From assembly GCA_030015575.1 (NCBI GenBank), contig CM057339.1:700674761-700738760 (forward strand): a DNA stretch of 64,000 nucleotides, read 5' to 3'. Source of the stretch: Agapanthus africanus (lineage: Eukaryota; Streptophyta; Magnoliopsida; Asparagales; Amaryllidaceae). The position numbers and the translations under genes were made by a program. The notes under the pieces are model-generated. The model was not told where the DNA came from and did not search any database. It saw only the letters and a list, made by a program, of their open reading frames with translations. Shown here piece by piece: positions 13,946 through 25,050 of this stretch (within the stretch, counting starts at the first letter, position 1; each line of letters opens with the position of its first letter).

Positions 13946-15915
13946 TATTGGATATAGTGCTCTCAAGGCAATTACTGTAATTGCAGGCACGCGATTATGA
14001 TAATTGAGGGAGGACCTATACAGGTAGAACAATTTTACTTGAAATGATAGTATGCTATTTGGTTTGTCTTTATCGTTGATGTGTACATGTTTTACTTATT
14101 ATTGTGTGTCGCTAATACATAATGATGAAACCCGTAGGATTCTTGATTGACTGCAGTATTATGATGGCGATCATATACGAGAGAGCTGGGTAGCCTATAA
14201 TCACATTCTTAAATGTCCCTAGTCGTAGGAGTATCGAGACTGGGTATCGATATTCCAGAGTAGAGTAGTGTATACGTTTCGAGACCCCGATGAGGGGCGG
14301 TGGCCGGTCTCACAAGCCATTGGTGTTGTGACACTTAATATAGTATACAGATGCTCATTGGAGGTGAGTACACTGGACGGACTCGACGAGAACTTCTAGA
14401 TGGTATTATACCTATCGTTAGATAGAAGTTCTCAAGTAGCATGAGTGCAGGTTAGTCCTTTGACCTGAAGTAGTCATTTGTCTCGTTTGAGTTCCCACTA
14501 TACTTTGATTACTATCCTACCATGGCTCAAAGGAGTCATGAAAATAGGTTTTAGTTGGGTACAGTCCCGAGCCACATGGAGGCAGTAGTCGATTCTCAGG
14601 GATTCGTCTCTCTTGGTATTAGGATTCGATGTCGCGCTGTACTCGGTTGGCTACCACCAAAAATCCGTGGCTACGGTAGGGGAGATTTACTGATAGTTGA
14701 TCAGTAGTATCTTAGTTGGCGATGAGCTTGACTCAGACACGACTTATCGGGTTAGTAGGGGTCTGACGTTATCCATCCCCTAGACCCAATATGTGATACT
14801 CTTTGATGAAGAGATCGGACTGTACGGAGATTATCACATTCAGGCTCAGTAGGGTAAGGACGCACTTGATTATCGACCCCCCTTTTGACAACTATCTTGA
14901 TAGCCGTTACGTACGGCTAGTGACACTGACGTGCTTATGGTTAAACCCACTACCGGCATATTATCGAGTCTTTAGAGTTCTACACTGAGGGTTTTCCCGG
15001 TTTAGGCGACAGATGTAGGAGCCGTACTGTGGTACGTGAAAGGGGTCCAATTAAATACGTGTACGCGATACACGGACTTTAATCGGACGGTTGATAATAC
15101 TAGCCGGCTTAGAATTAAGCCAGATTATTAAATCAGGTTTTGATTTAATAATTTATATATGTATTTTGATACATGTATTTTAGTATTATTGTTCACTATT
15201 TATTTTCTCTCTTTGGTGTTATCCGTATTTTTATATAGATACGCGTATATGTAACGATACATATACCAGGTGAAGTATTCCGTATTTATACGGCAATACT
15301 TCTAGAAGATGGACACCTCATATTTAATTTTCTATTTAGAAAATTAAATGGGAAATGAGGTGGAAAGTGGAAGCATGGTGCAACATTGTAGAGAGGCATG
15401 GTTTTCTTTTAAAATGGTTTTTTTTGGGTGCACTATTGATGGATGATAAAGAGCAAGCCATGCCACTTCTACACTTGATGAGATTTTCATTTTTCCTCAC
15501 TTGCTCCATGGTTAGTTCATGCTTCCTCTTCTCCTTCTCTTTCTTACTCTTATATTTGAGCAAGATTCTAGAGAGAAAAATTTAGTGGAGTATTCCTATA
15601 TCACCGGCCATCCAAATCTAGCGAATTTGGGTCGTCAGTTTGGGCCTCCTCCGCGTTTTCTCGGGCGAATCGTCTTCGACAAGGGTGGTCAATTCTCAAG
15701 CACGATCTCGGCGGCTATGAGCTTGGATGGGTCTTCCATAATTGAGAGGACACGCGACAAAGGTTGTATTTCTTTAACCTTTGCACTTGTAGTATAGCTA
15801 GTTTAGGTATATGGTTCGAATCTTAGATTTTACGGGACTCCGGTGCTTGCAAGAATTTTTGTTTTCGCTTCCGCCTCGGACGCGACCTCCGCGACATGGG
15901 AGCCGGATCCCAACA
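13946..15915 (+). repeat. K1 3' LTR (copia)
   Basis: It begins TATTGGATATAG directly after the PPT and ends GGATCCCAACA. The ends form the expected TGTTGG...CCAACA inverted termini with one base changed at the start. Length is 1970 bp. A long related copy of its first ~400 bp lies inverted at 15916-16208 (element E). The 15.3-15.6 kb part contains an open plus-strand frame (15355-15585) that is LTR sequence, not a gene. Confidence 0.85.
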
Positions 15916-18900
15916 CAATCTTATGTGATCAAACCAATAGCTGTGGGACCAACCACCGCCCCTCGTCGGGGTTTAGAAACGTATACACAAGTCTACTCTG
16001 GAATATCGATACCCGGTCTCGATATTCTTGCAACTCGGGACCTTAAGGATGTGCTTATGGACTACCCAGCTGTCACTAGTATGATCACCATCATAACGCT
16101 GGTAGTCAAGAAAAATCCTATAGGCTTTATCAACATGTATCCGCCATATGTGATATCGAGTATAACATGTGCACATGTTAAGATAAAGACAAACCAAAAT
16201 AGTATACTTATCACGACTCGAGTGTGGAAGGTGACTGGCACTTAAATCACGCAACGTTTAGAGACGTAACGTAATTCAAGTAAGTCAAAATCCCAGAAAT
16301 CTAAACCGTGAAATAAATTAGAGTGATAAATACTTGTTTAAAATGGTTAATCTAAGCATGCAAGAGTTGTATAAAAATCTTTGAAGCCTTAAATTTTATA
16401 AAAAAAAATTCGGCAGCATCTACTTTATAAAAACTGATCCTAAACCGATACATAATATGAATATACATAATCAAATATAATGGGTATCCCTAAGCGGGTG
16501 CTAGCTTTTCGCCGAATTGGAGGAACACAAACACAGGCAATAATATATCATAATAGTGAGAAAACAATAAAAGAACAAGAAATAGAAAACATCACCCACA
16601 AGAAAACATAAAAGTCAGCTCACACGAGCTCGACACCATATACCAAAATAATACAAGTCTCACAGTCTCGTCTCTAGGTCAAATATACAAGTGGTAGATA
16701 GAGTATACTAGATACAAAAGTAGATATACATGGTGGAAGACAAAAGAATATCCTCATAATCCACCTACTAGTATCGCGGCCAAAATTCGAAACAAAGGTA
16801 AAAGCAGAAGAGGTAGCAGTGCGCCCGCCGCGACTATGCTGACGGGTCGGTCCTGCATGACACTGTGGCACAACAGGGGTGAGTTGCCAACTCGTGAGTA
16901 GTAGATAATATCATATGAGACAATCGCAAGCATGCACGTAAATGCGTCATATCCTATGTATAAACTATGATGCGATATACTAGTATGAATGCGACATGAA
17001 TAAATGATCAAGTATGAAATCTGGGTACATCTCCTGTGAGAAAACTGAGTTTTATCTTAAATAGACTTTGGGTATGGTAAAACCAAAATATCATCATTAG
17101 AAACAACAAAATCCCGTGTCAAGCATCGACACTCAGTGTCTCAATATCTCAGGTGCCGTCTCTCAGATCGTCCCTCAATCCATCTGAATCACACGACTCC
17201 GGTCGATATCCTCCGGATCTCCACCAGGCCAATAATCACCGGTAGGTAATGCTCCCCTGCCAGGCTTAACATCTCTCTATACGATCTTCTTGCCCCGGAG
17301 TATCTCACCGGGTCCATCATGTACCCGCGGACGGTGCCTCCTCTCTTTTCAAATCGGGTATACATACATAGCTCAAGAACCGAGAAAACTCATGGTGGAC
17401 GTTATACATCATATCATGAGAAACCACATTTTTCCTTTTTTAAATGATCTTAAGTTTATAAAATCCACTTGCGGTTTCCCTAATCCAGAAATCTCATGAA
17501 AAAACGGAAATCTCCAAGAAAATCATAATACATGAATATATCGATGATGGCGAATGTCCATGATATCAATATAATGCAACTAGATGAATGACTTGAAGAT
17601 TTATATACCATAATGATGCACATGCAAACATGCAAGTTATCAAGTAATTTCTATAGTGTATGTGACATAGCAATTACCAATGGCGTGTGTATACATATAG
17701 AATAATGCACGTGCGGCATAAATCATTGGTAATGGTGCAAGTGTTCTAGGGTGATAATGTCAATGCGCATGATGATGCGTATGCGACATGGATATGGGTA
17801 TAAACGTATGAACATAAGAATTATAACTAGATTCTAACTATCGGGTGCTTTACGCCATCCAGACGATTCTCCCATAGATGTTTAAATCTACTCACCAGAA
17901 CGCCTCGGCTAATCGAATCCGACCACCGCCTTTCCATTCGTAGCCGTGTCCGACGTCTCCGCAACTGATCCTAGAATCGCACAAACTTGGCACATGAGGC
18001 TAGAAATCCGATATAACGCGAAATCAAAAAAATACGAAAGAACTAACCCCCACAAGTTAGACACGTGTAAATTAGTTGCGCTAAACGTGTGCAATAATAT
18101 CTAAGACCACCCCTAGGGGCTGTTTTCCACAGAAAATGCAGAAACGTCCCTATCGTACATTAACAAAACGCTTAATTTTAGGTAAAACTGTTATAGATTT
18201 TGATAAGGGTACAACTAGAGAAAGTTGCACACACCAGAGACCCAAATTATACAGCAGAGAACTCCCCACAAAACCCCACAAGCTAACTCCCTAATCTGGC
18301 CGCAAATTGCGGCCAGAACCTATAAATCTGCGCCTCAGTTAGAGGTTAGGGGCTCGTGTTTCGAAGGTGAATTCCTAGTCTTATAACTATCTTACAGTAA
18401 TTGCAACTTTTCTCTGCAAGCACTGGTTTAATAGCAGATCACGTTTGAACACTAATCTTGACTGAAAACGGTATTTAACACTAATTGAAACATTAAGGTA
18501 TTTTAGTGCAAGCTTGGGAGTTTAGCAAGGCTATTAAACACTAAACTACCCTAATATGAGTCATGATTACCCTAGAAGTCATTAAAACCTTAAACTTGAT
18601 CTAACCCTCTATTTAAAACTCTAAACTTGTATTAAATACTACTCTAACACCTAATTAAGAGTAATTAAGGCATGGATTAACAAGACATGTTAAGGTTTGG
18701 TTTCATACCTTAAAAGATTAGAAAGAGACCCTAACTTGAGAAGATAGCCACACAAGGTGAAGACTTGCTTCAAGAAACTCTTAAAGAGGTTAGACAATAG
18801 GATTTTTGAAGTGATTAGCGGTGGATTTTTATTGTGATTTGTGGAGGTTTCTTGTGATTAAAGAGGGATTTTAGTTAAGAAGAAAGAAGAAGAGAAGAGA

Positions 18901-19531
18901 ATGAGAGAAGAGTCAAGAGAGTGAGAGAGATAATCCAACCATGGCACCTCTCACCTTATTAAATGCACCAGGCCATGTTTCATCTTTTATTTTTCTTTCT
19001 TCTTTTCTCAATAATTCTAGAACCATCTTTCCTTTAAAAAAATGTGTTAACCATTATTATTTGTGTCATGGTTGCAATAACTTGTTTAACCTATTGTTAA
19101 TACTAAATTAGCGTGTATGTGCATGTTAAAATAATTTTTAATAATTAATACATAAAGAAATAATTAAGTAAACAAGTAATTAAATAAATAACTAATTAAA
19201 TACATAATTAATAAGTAATTACATAAATGAACTGGTACAATTATAGCTATGTGGAAAATAATTATTAACTAGGTTTTATGGAAAAACACATGTTATACCA
19301 CTAATTAATATATAATTATCCTAAACGATTTTTTTGAAACGTTACAATACTACTGTATCGAGTCTTTATCAATATGTGTAAACAATACAAAGTAACAAAA
19401 AATAGAAATACACATATTAAGATAAAGACAACTCAAATAATATATTATATACAACTGAATAAGATTGTTCTATATATACATATCCCTAACATCCTATACA
19501 ATACAGGCCTCTAAGGCATACATATCCAACA
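15916..19531 (-). mobile_element. E: minus-strand copia LTR fragment, split by S2
   Basis: Two pieces, 15916-16208 and 19347-19531, read as one LTR start on the minus strand beginning TGTTGGATATGTATGCC at 19531. They match the first ~400 bp of the K1 LTR by eye, in inverse orientation. K1 was inserted into this LTR (TSD CAATC) and S2 later landed in it. The outer end at 19531 abuts copia fragment D1, so E appears to have inserted into D1. The other end of E is beyond the window. Confidence 0.78.
16209..19346 (-). mobile_element. S2: solo LTR of a Tekay/Del-like Ty3 element, with TSD
   Basis: It starts TATCACGACTCG (one change from the family TGTCACGACCC) and ends AACGTTACA. It is 3138 bp, flanked by the perfect repeat ATACT at 16204-16208 and 19347-19351. 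It shares landmark blocks with S1 and T1 (for example the GAGTTGCCAACTC stretch near 16882), but is clearly diverged from them. The absence of PBS or PPT at either end supports a solo LTR. The terminal 400 bp (18950-19346) are extremely AT-rich. Confidence 0.92.
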
Positions 19532-20298
19532 GTTATCACAGTGAATCAGTATATGCAGAATCTTTTGACTTCTCACCTTACGGCAGTTAGCATATTCTCA
19601 AATACATTAAAAGTTCTTCAGAACAGGATCTTCTTTACGGACCATCATCTAAGTTGTCGCGTACAGCCTTTGCAGATGCTGACTTTGCTGGATCCATTGA
19701 TGATCGTTTCACGAGTGGCTATTGTGTTTTCTTCCGAGAAAACTTGGTTACGTGAAGGAGTAAGAAGTAAAATGTAGTGACTCGTTCTTTTGCAGAGGCT
19801 GGGTATAGATCTATGGTGCATACAGTTGCTAAGTTGGTGTGGCTTACGTCGCTTCTGAAAAATCTTGGGTTTCTTCTTCTCTTCCTATTACGCTCTTCTA
19901 TGATAACAAGGTCGCGATCCATATTGCTGAGAGTCCATTTTTCTATGAACGGACCAAGCATATCAAAATAGAGTGTCACTTCATTCGTGATAAGGTGACA
20001 GATAAGATGGTTGCACTCCAACATATTTTTTATTCTACTCAACTAGCAAATATCCTTATCAAATCTCTTCCTCGATCAGTTTTCGCTCGTTTTCTGTCCA
20101 AACTTGGCATGATTGACATCTACACTCCAGCCTACGGGTGAGTGTTATGGATATAATTAGTTATTAGAAATTAGTTATGAATATAATAAGTTGTTAGATC
20201 AGTTAAAATATGAGAGGTGGTCTATGACTCTCTGTATATTTGTATGTGAACTCTTGATTAAATTATGAAAATAAATTATTTTCTCTTGATTCTTTTCA
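19532..20298 (+). mobile_element. D1: copia fragment, RNase H end plus short LTR
   Basis: 19541-20141 translates in pieces to the copia RNase H tail. Residues resembling ADADFAGSIDDR, TSGYCVF, ALQHIFYSTQLANILIKSLP and the closing LSKLGMIDIYTPA are visible. The LTR starts TGTTATGGATATAATTAG at 20143 and ends near 20298, about 156 bp. The same family is present at 24695-25617 (D2). It is broken and left-truncated by the insertion of E, and is the oldest layer of the left nest. Confidence 0.82.
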
Positions 20299-21146
20299 CC
20301 TAGTATGTAAGCTATTTTATTACCACATCTTCCGAATACTGTATATACTTTGTGTAAAGTCTTGTTAAGTTATATTTAGATTAGTTAATGGTGTGGGAAT
20401 AATACTTAAGTTAAATCTCAATCACTGTCAATTGGAATATTTAGTTGCTTATGCCTTCCAATATACTGTGTTGCTGTTGTTTCTGCAGCGGAACCCCTGC
20501 CTCGGGAACCCCCTGAGGGACCCCTGCTCCAGTTCTTTCTTTAGCTCGAGGTATAGTTCTTAGCAAGCAAATGCAACTATAAACACATACCCAAACCCAA
20601 AAAAAATTAAGTGAATAAAACAAATACAGACCGTCTAAACAAGCTTTGTTAATCCCCAAACCGAATAACGGACATGCGTACCCTATCTTTTCAATATATA
20701 TTAGTATTAACTAATTGGCTTATAATCTCTTATTTTATTTTATTTTATTTTTTGTTAGATCTAAATTAATGATAATTTTCTTAAGAATATGAAAGTGGTG
20801 GATTTATACATGCGGCAGATATCTGGACCATGTGTAGCTGAGCTTGTTCTTCATTTTCGCTAGCATATTACTAAATGTTTTGGAACAAAAGTATTATTCA
20901 AGTGCTGTCTAACCTCTTTCGTGAGTTTTCTACAATATTGAACAATCAAAGACATAATTATAAAATTAGAACTAAATAACATTTTTATTTCCATATTACA
21001 AGAGTTTGTCCTTCATATTATCGTTATGGGATATGAAAAGAAAAATGAAATAGTTTTATTTACCTGATTCAACAACGATCGGCTTCCAACAGTTTCACGC
21101 GCATGAGTCAAAACGTTATGCATAAATGATAGGAAACTTATATTGG
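20299..21146. other. unassigned AT-rich stretch
   Basis: There is no recognisable gene. A GC-rich 60-bp island at 20489-20550 is bounded by a CTGCAG-type 3' splice-like site on the left and GAG|GTATAG on the right, so it could be an isolated exon or chance. A TTTTA pentamer run lies near 20733-20755. The rest is AT-rich spacer. Confidence 0.5.
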
Positions 21147-21540
21147 TTAACCATCTGTTTTCTTTCTTAGCCTTAGGGAGACTATTATCAATATTAGATT
21201 TCTATGTGAAACTCCATTTACTAGGTCGTTAAACTTATCTTGAAACAACTGCTCAAGAGCTGGGTAAAGAGATTCAGAGCCGTTGAAAAGAATAGTTTTT
21301 CGGATGGTGGCGCGGGGGATAGAAAGCCTATCCGTTACGTTCTTTGCCTGGGCCGGGCCTACCCCCATCCCTAGAGGAGCCGTGTGAGGCTGAAGCTCCA
21401 CGTACGGTTTTGAAGCCATCTTTGGCCGAGAAATAATCGGACAACATACGATGAGATAAAATGCAATAGAAACAAAGACAGGGAACGGGTATGAATATAA
21501 TAGGGCTCCCTAAGCTTGGGTACCTTAACACGTCTCCCCA
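21147..21540 (+). other. organelle-like (probably mitochondrial) segment with group II intron 3' end
   Basis: Base composition rises sharply compared with the flanks (GC-rich at 21295-21420). The segment contains a 34-nt hairpin matching group II intron domain V, followed by a short CCGA...TCGG hairpin in the position of domain VI. Plant mitochondrial genes carry many such introns, so nuclear transfer of mitochondrial DNA is the simplest reading. I cannot name the source gene. A 90-residue minus-strand open frame (21147-21419) runs through the hairpin and is probably incidental. Confidence 0.55.
21377..21410 (+). ncRNA. group II intron domain V-like hairpin
   Basis: It begins GAGCCGTGTGAGG, has a GAAG apical loop, and closes CACGTACGGTTT. 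It has exactly the 34-nt length of domain V, the 5' AGC triad and the two-base bulge region before ACGG. The plus-strand orientation is set by the AGC and the loop. It is a relic copy; nothing suggests an active intron here. Confidence 0.75.
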
Positions 21541-21554
21541 GCTAAAAAAATAAA

Positions 21555-23322
21555 AAGTAGCACCATTGATGAAATATTAGGGGACGAGCCTTGTTCATCC
21601 TGTATTAGGTGTGGTGAGAGGAAGAACACATATTCCAGTGGTTTTTGCCAAGCCATTTGACAAGAAAATGCTGGATTATGTACTGAGCTTCAAGGCCAGT
21701 TAGGATGTTCGAAAGAGAAAGCAGTCGAGTCATCGATGTGAAGCACGACATGAGTATGCTGTTTGGGAGAATCAATTAGGTTTGTTAATCTAAAAAACAT
21801 ATGTTTTGTCTTATTTTTTATGTCTTTGAATTTTCATAATTATATATCTACGCATTTTTCTAATTTTTAAGGAGATTTGCAGACGGTGCAAAAAAATGTC
21901 AACGCCTTGGGACTAGAGTGTGGGAGGACCGGTGGACTGGTGTTCATCACCATTCAAGCTTATGACGTTTCCATTGTGAGTTTAGCGGCTGTGAAATCTC
22001 AACGTTGGGATGGTTACTTCATTTCGGAGGCGGACAAAGTTCAACATAAGTATCTTATATGGTATTTGTCTCTTACCCATGAGGAGAATTATTTTTCTGT
22101 TATTTCTTATTCTTTTTTCTGAATTGAAAGAAAAAAAAATGATATGATACATGTTGGCATTTTGGTTAAGTCAATTATGGATACGTGCTGAACTACATGA
22201 TTTGGTGAAGAATCTCTTAACTGAAAATTTTGAAAGATAACATATATTATTTTTTTTGTATTGAATAAGAGAATGGAATATCAGGTGCAACAAGAGGTAA
22301 TTTACTTCTATGTCGTCAAAAAAAATCAACCCTCCACCTATTCTTTTGATGATCGACATCTATCATTTTCATCCTCATAAGACGTGGATACATCGAATCT
22401 CATATTATTCAAACGCTTTTTTATGTTGATTTTACACCTATTACATCAACGATGAAAAGATGTTAGAATCATATGAAATTTGGTGTGTCCACATCTTAGA
22501 GGATTATAATGAAGATGGTGAATGTCAATCGTCAAATGAACATATGGACAGTTGATATTTTTTGACGCTATAGAAATAAATTCCTTCCAGTGAGATTCAT
22601 TCTCTCTTATTCAATTACAAAAAAATCTGTTGCCTTCTAAAATTTCAAGTCAAGAGAGATTCTTCACCAAATCATGTAGTTCATCACATATTGGCTTCAA
22701 TGGCTTAAGTCCATAATTGACTTTGACCAACGTGCCAACATGTTTCACTCATTTTTTGGGTTTTGTTCAATTCTAAAAATAGGAATAAGGTAAAAACAGA
22801 AAATAATTCATATATTATAGCTGATGGGTAAGAGATGAACAAGGCATCATATACTTAAGTTGAACTTTATCCTCCTCCGAAATGTGTTCGCCATCCCATC
22901 GTTGAGATTTCACATCTGTGAAACTCACAACGGGAACGCCATCAGCTTGAATGGTGACGAACACCCAGTTCTCCTCCACTACTGTACCAAAGCGTTGAAC
23001 TTTTAAGCCGTCTGCAAATCCCCTTAAAAATAAAAAAAAATGTGTCAATATATAATTATGGAAATTCAAAGACAATGACAAAACATATGTTTTTTAGATT
23101 AACAAACATTATTAATTCTCTTAGCAGCGTATCATGTGGTGTTTCACATCGGTGACTTTGCTGCTTTTTCTTTAGAACATTCTAGCTAGCCTTGATGTTT
23201 AGTACATAATTCATGATTTTCTTGTCAAATAGCTTGACAAGAACCACGGGAATCCGCATTCTTCCTCTCACCACGCCTAATACAGGGTGAACAAAACCCA
23301 TCCCCTGATATTTCAGCAATGG
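21555..23322. repeat. large palindrome, two arms of about 880 bp
   Basis: The left arm, 21555-22430, and right arm, 22445-23322, are inverted copies around a 14-bp spacer (centre GTTGAT...ATCAAC). Shared landmarks are the AAAACATATG block (21797 and 23083), the WDG-coding block (22000 and 22895), the TGTTGGCA block (22153 and 22730) and the CGACATC block. Identity looks roughly 75-85%, with small gaps. Both arms carry the same two-exon gene fragment with its short intron. A transcript across the centre would fold into a long hairpin. Confidence 0.85.
21561..22122 (+). pseudogene. left-arm copy of an unrecognised two-exon gene fragment
   Basis: Exon 1 sequence ends near 21779 (AATTAG|GTTTGT). 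The intron is about 92 nt, with AG at 21870-21871. Exon 2 stays open from 21877 to 22122 and includes residues GLVFITIQAYDVSIVSLAAV and KSQRWDGYFISEADKVQHKY. Exon 1 in this arm no longer reads through in the frame of the right-arm copy, so it is a decayed duplicate. I do not recognise the family. The intron being kept argues for a DNA-level copy, not a retrocopy. Confidence 0.6.
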
Positions 23323-23530
23323 TGATATTTGCTGAATCGCTACAGAGTTCTTAGCCGCCAAGGATTCTTTTCGAGCCTTCATTTGTGCTCGTTGTTCCAT
23401 GAATATAATAGACCTCGCCGGCCCTCAACAGATCTATCTCATCCTCAGGGACGTTGCGCTCTTCAGACTTGTCGCTATCGTACAGTCTGTTCGAAATTTC
23501 ACCGCGACAATCGCCGTTGTATGGTAACCA
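22815..23530 (-). pseudogene. right-arm copy of the same gene fragment, better preserved
   Basis: On the minus strand, 23182-23400 is open from an ATG (residues MEQRAQMKARKESLAAKN, then LLKYQGMGFVHPVLGVVRGR). A short intron follows, ending with AG at 23023-23024. Exon 2 (22815-23022) carries NWVFVTIQADGVPVVSF, KSQRWDGEHISEEDKVQLKY. Upstream of the ATG another open segment (about 23401-23520) reads SDKSEERNVPEDEIDLLRAGE in a different frame, so the real start or an extra splice is uncertain. The short basic/hydrophobic protein fits no family I know. It may be an exapted fragment or a pseudogene. Confidence 0.5.
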
Positions 23531-23613
23531 CTAAAATTTCAAAGATTAAATAATTAATATCTCAGTGGGAACTGCAATTTCCAAATAAAAAAATAATAAC
23601 CCATATAAAAACT

Positions 23614-24265
23614 AGTGTTTTAAATGTCGTACAAAATCCAATATATAAAATTTCAGTTTTAGTGAGTAATCGATTTCTTTTTCCGAAATTGAGAATATAT
23701 CGGCCGAAATTTTTGCGTATCAGCCGATATTTCTGTGTGGCCGAAATATTGAGATATTGGGCGAAATTTCGAGATATCGGGTGAAATTTCAGTTTACATG
23801 CGAAAACCTTTTATTGTGGATCTTTTTTGGGTCTCAAGTTATAAACCATTATAACTTACCCGACCCATTTTGTTATTAGCTCCCCTATTTCGCACAAATT
23901 GATTCCTCAAAAGGAGGTAGCTCGACTTCCCAGTGAAGGCCATCCTCGTCGACTTAAGAACGACCTCGTCCTCTTTCTCTCAACTCAAGGCGATTCTCGT
24001 TGATAAAGACAAACTTATGCTCATTCGTTTAATAGGCGACCGCTCTATCATTGAGCTATTGAGGAATTAATTTTTTTAATAGAACTAACAATTTATATTA
24101 AGTTATAATGATAATATTTTTTTCAAAAACATAAGTTATATCAGTCGCATTTATAATACAAAACTATAAAACAAATATTAAGCAAATAACACTGAAATTT
24201 CTTTGATATCCGATATCAAAAATTTTGGACGACGCGATACTGGCACGTGCCATTTAAAACATTGA
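23614..24265. mobile_element. hAT-like non-autonomous short element
   Basis: The ends are inverted: AGTGTTTTAAATG at 23614 and CATTTAAAACATTGA ending at 24265. The flanking 8-mers TAAAAACT (23606-23613) and TTAAAACC (24266-24273) agree at 6 of 8 positions, as expected for an aged hAT TSD. Subterminal sequence repeats GATATCGG/CCGAAATTT motifs (23690-23800 and 24205-24235). There is no transposase. A trnN-like segment lies inside. Confidence 0.55.
24011..24066 (-). tRNA. degenerate plastid-type trnN-GUU fragment (pseudogene)
   Basis: On the minus strand it reads TTCCTCAATAGCTCAATGAT then AGAGCGGTCGCCTATTAA. This closely follows the acceptor, D-arm and anticodon-arm sequence of plastid trnN-GUU as I remember it. 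The anticodon-loop position reads ATT instead of GTT, and the T-arm and 3' acceptor side are not preserved. It is a relic: either a plastid DNA insert or sequence carried by the surrounding short element. Confidence 0.5.
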
Positions 24266-24273
24266 TTAAAACC

Positions 24274-24689
24274 AACCATCATTTTTACATACTTCCATTG
24301 ATAGAACATTAATGCAAGGAAGAAATTTGGGAGAAGCTTAATAAGAGAAAAATGATACCCTTGCTTTATCTTTTCTATGTATATTAGTCATCCCTGTTAC
24401 TTCATCCCCAAGAAAAATCAAATGGGTAAAAGTAAATCTGGTCTGTTTTGTTAGGATGGCGGGGCCCACTGAGAAAAATAGCAAAAGTGATGTTGCTTTT
24501 CTGGTGCCCTGACAATACTGTCCTCCACTCTTCTAACTTCTCAATTTAGCATAGAAGCCCATCAAAATTGCTTTATTTTGTTCAAGAAGTTTTGTAACAA
24601 TGAATTGGGGTTTTAAAGTTCTTTCTTAACTATTTTTAATTCAGACCATTCCAATATCAGTCTTTAAAATAAAAAAAATATTTGATATT
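24274..24689. other. unassigned AT-rich stretch
   Basis: I find no open frame, repeat family or RNA here. It leads up to the AGATC target duplication of D2 at 24690-24694. Confidence 0.5.
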
Positions 24690-24694
24690 AGATC

Positions 24695-24870
24695 GGTTAT
24701 AAATATATAATTTGTTATTATATATTAGTTATGAATATAATTGGTTATTATGTTAATTAATTGTTTGATTTGTTGAGATAGAAAGGTGATTTATAACTTT
24801 TTATATATAGATTATACGAACTCTTATTTTAATTAAACCAATAAGATTATTCTTCTTCCAACTTATTTCA
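24695..24870 (+). repeat. D2 5' LTR, 176 bp
   Basis: It starts GGTTATAAATATATAATTTG and ends TTATTTCA. It matches the 60999-61164 copy and, less closely, the D1 LTR at 20143-20298. It contains a TATATATA-type box near 24810 (TTTTTATATATAGATT) that could have served as the U3 promoter. It is followed at once by TAGTATCAATGC, an altered initiator-Met PBS. Confidence 0.8.
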
Positions 24871-25050
24871 TAGTATCAATGCTTTGAAAATAATTGGGAA
24901 AGCAAAAAAAAAAAACTGCCACAACTCCTTCACCATCGATCTCTTCCCTGCACCCCCGTCCGTCTTTGACACTTTCCCTGCTCGCACCCCCGTCCGTCTT
25001 TGACCCTTTCCCTGCTCCCACACCTGACCTCGAATCCTTTGACCTCCCAT

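Larger units (their letters stand above)
10458..15915 (+). mobile_element. K1: Ty1/copia retrotransposon, 3' part, broken
   Basis: A plus-strand copia element cut on its left by T1. The order integrase, reverse transcriptase, RNase H, polypurine tract (13931-13945, GTGCAAGTGGGAGAT), LTR is diagnostic of Ty1/copia. Recognisable stretches are the integrase phrase near 11290-11660 (GYALETAAW), the RT phrase near 12770-12900 (DDYNVFPNGILEVHVYMTLP, then KVCKM), and the late RT/RNase H linker near 13260-13450 (CNVLYNTRYCFCTSCNK-type region of the family). The reading frames are broken in many places and an internal tandem repeat of about 310 bp is present, so it is old and dead. The right flank CAATC (15916-15920) is the presumed TSD. 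Confidence 0.88.

Noticed and set aside
15811-16245. 144-residue plus-strand frame.
   Set aside because: It crosses three different elements (K1 LTR, E fragment, S2 start), so it is chance.
21147-21419. 90-residue minus-strand frame that reads through the group II-like hairpin, possibly a real protein.
   Set aside because: Domain V orientation and the GC-rich organelle-like setting explain the sequence better; the frame has no recognised family.
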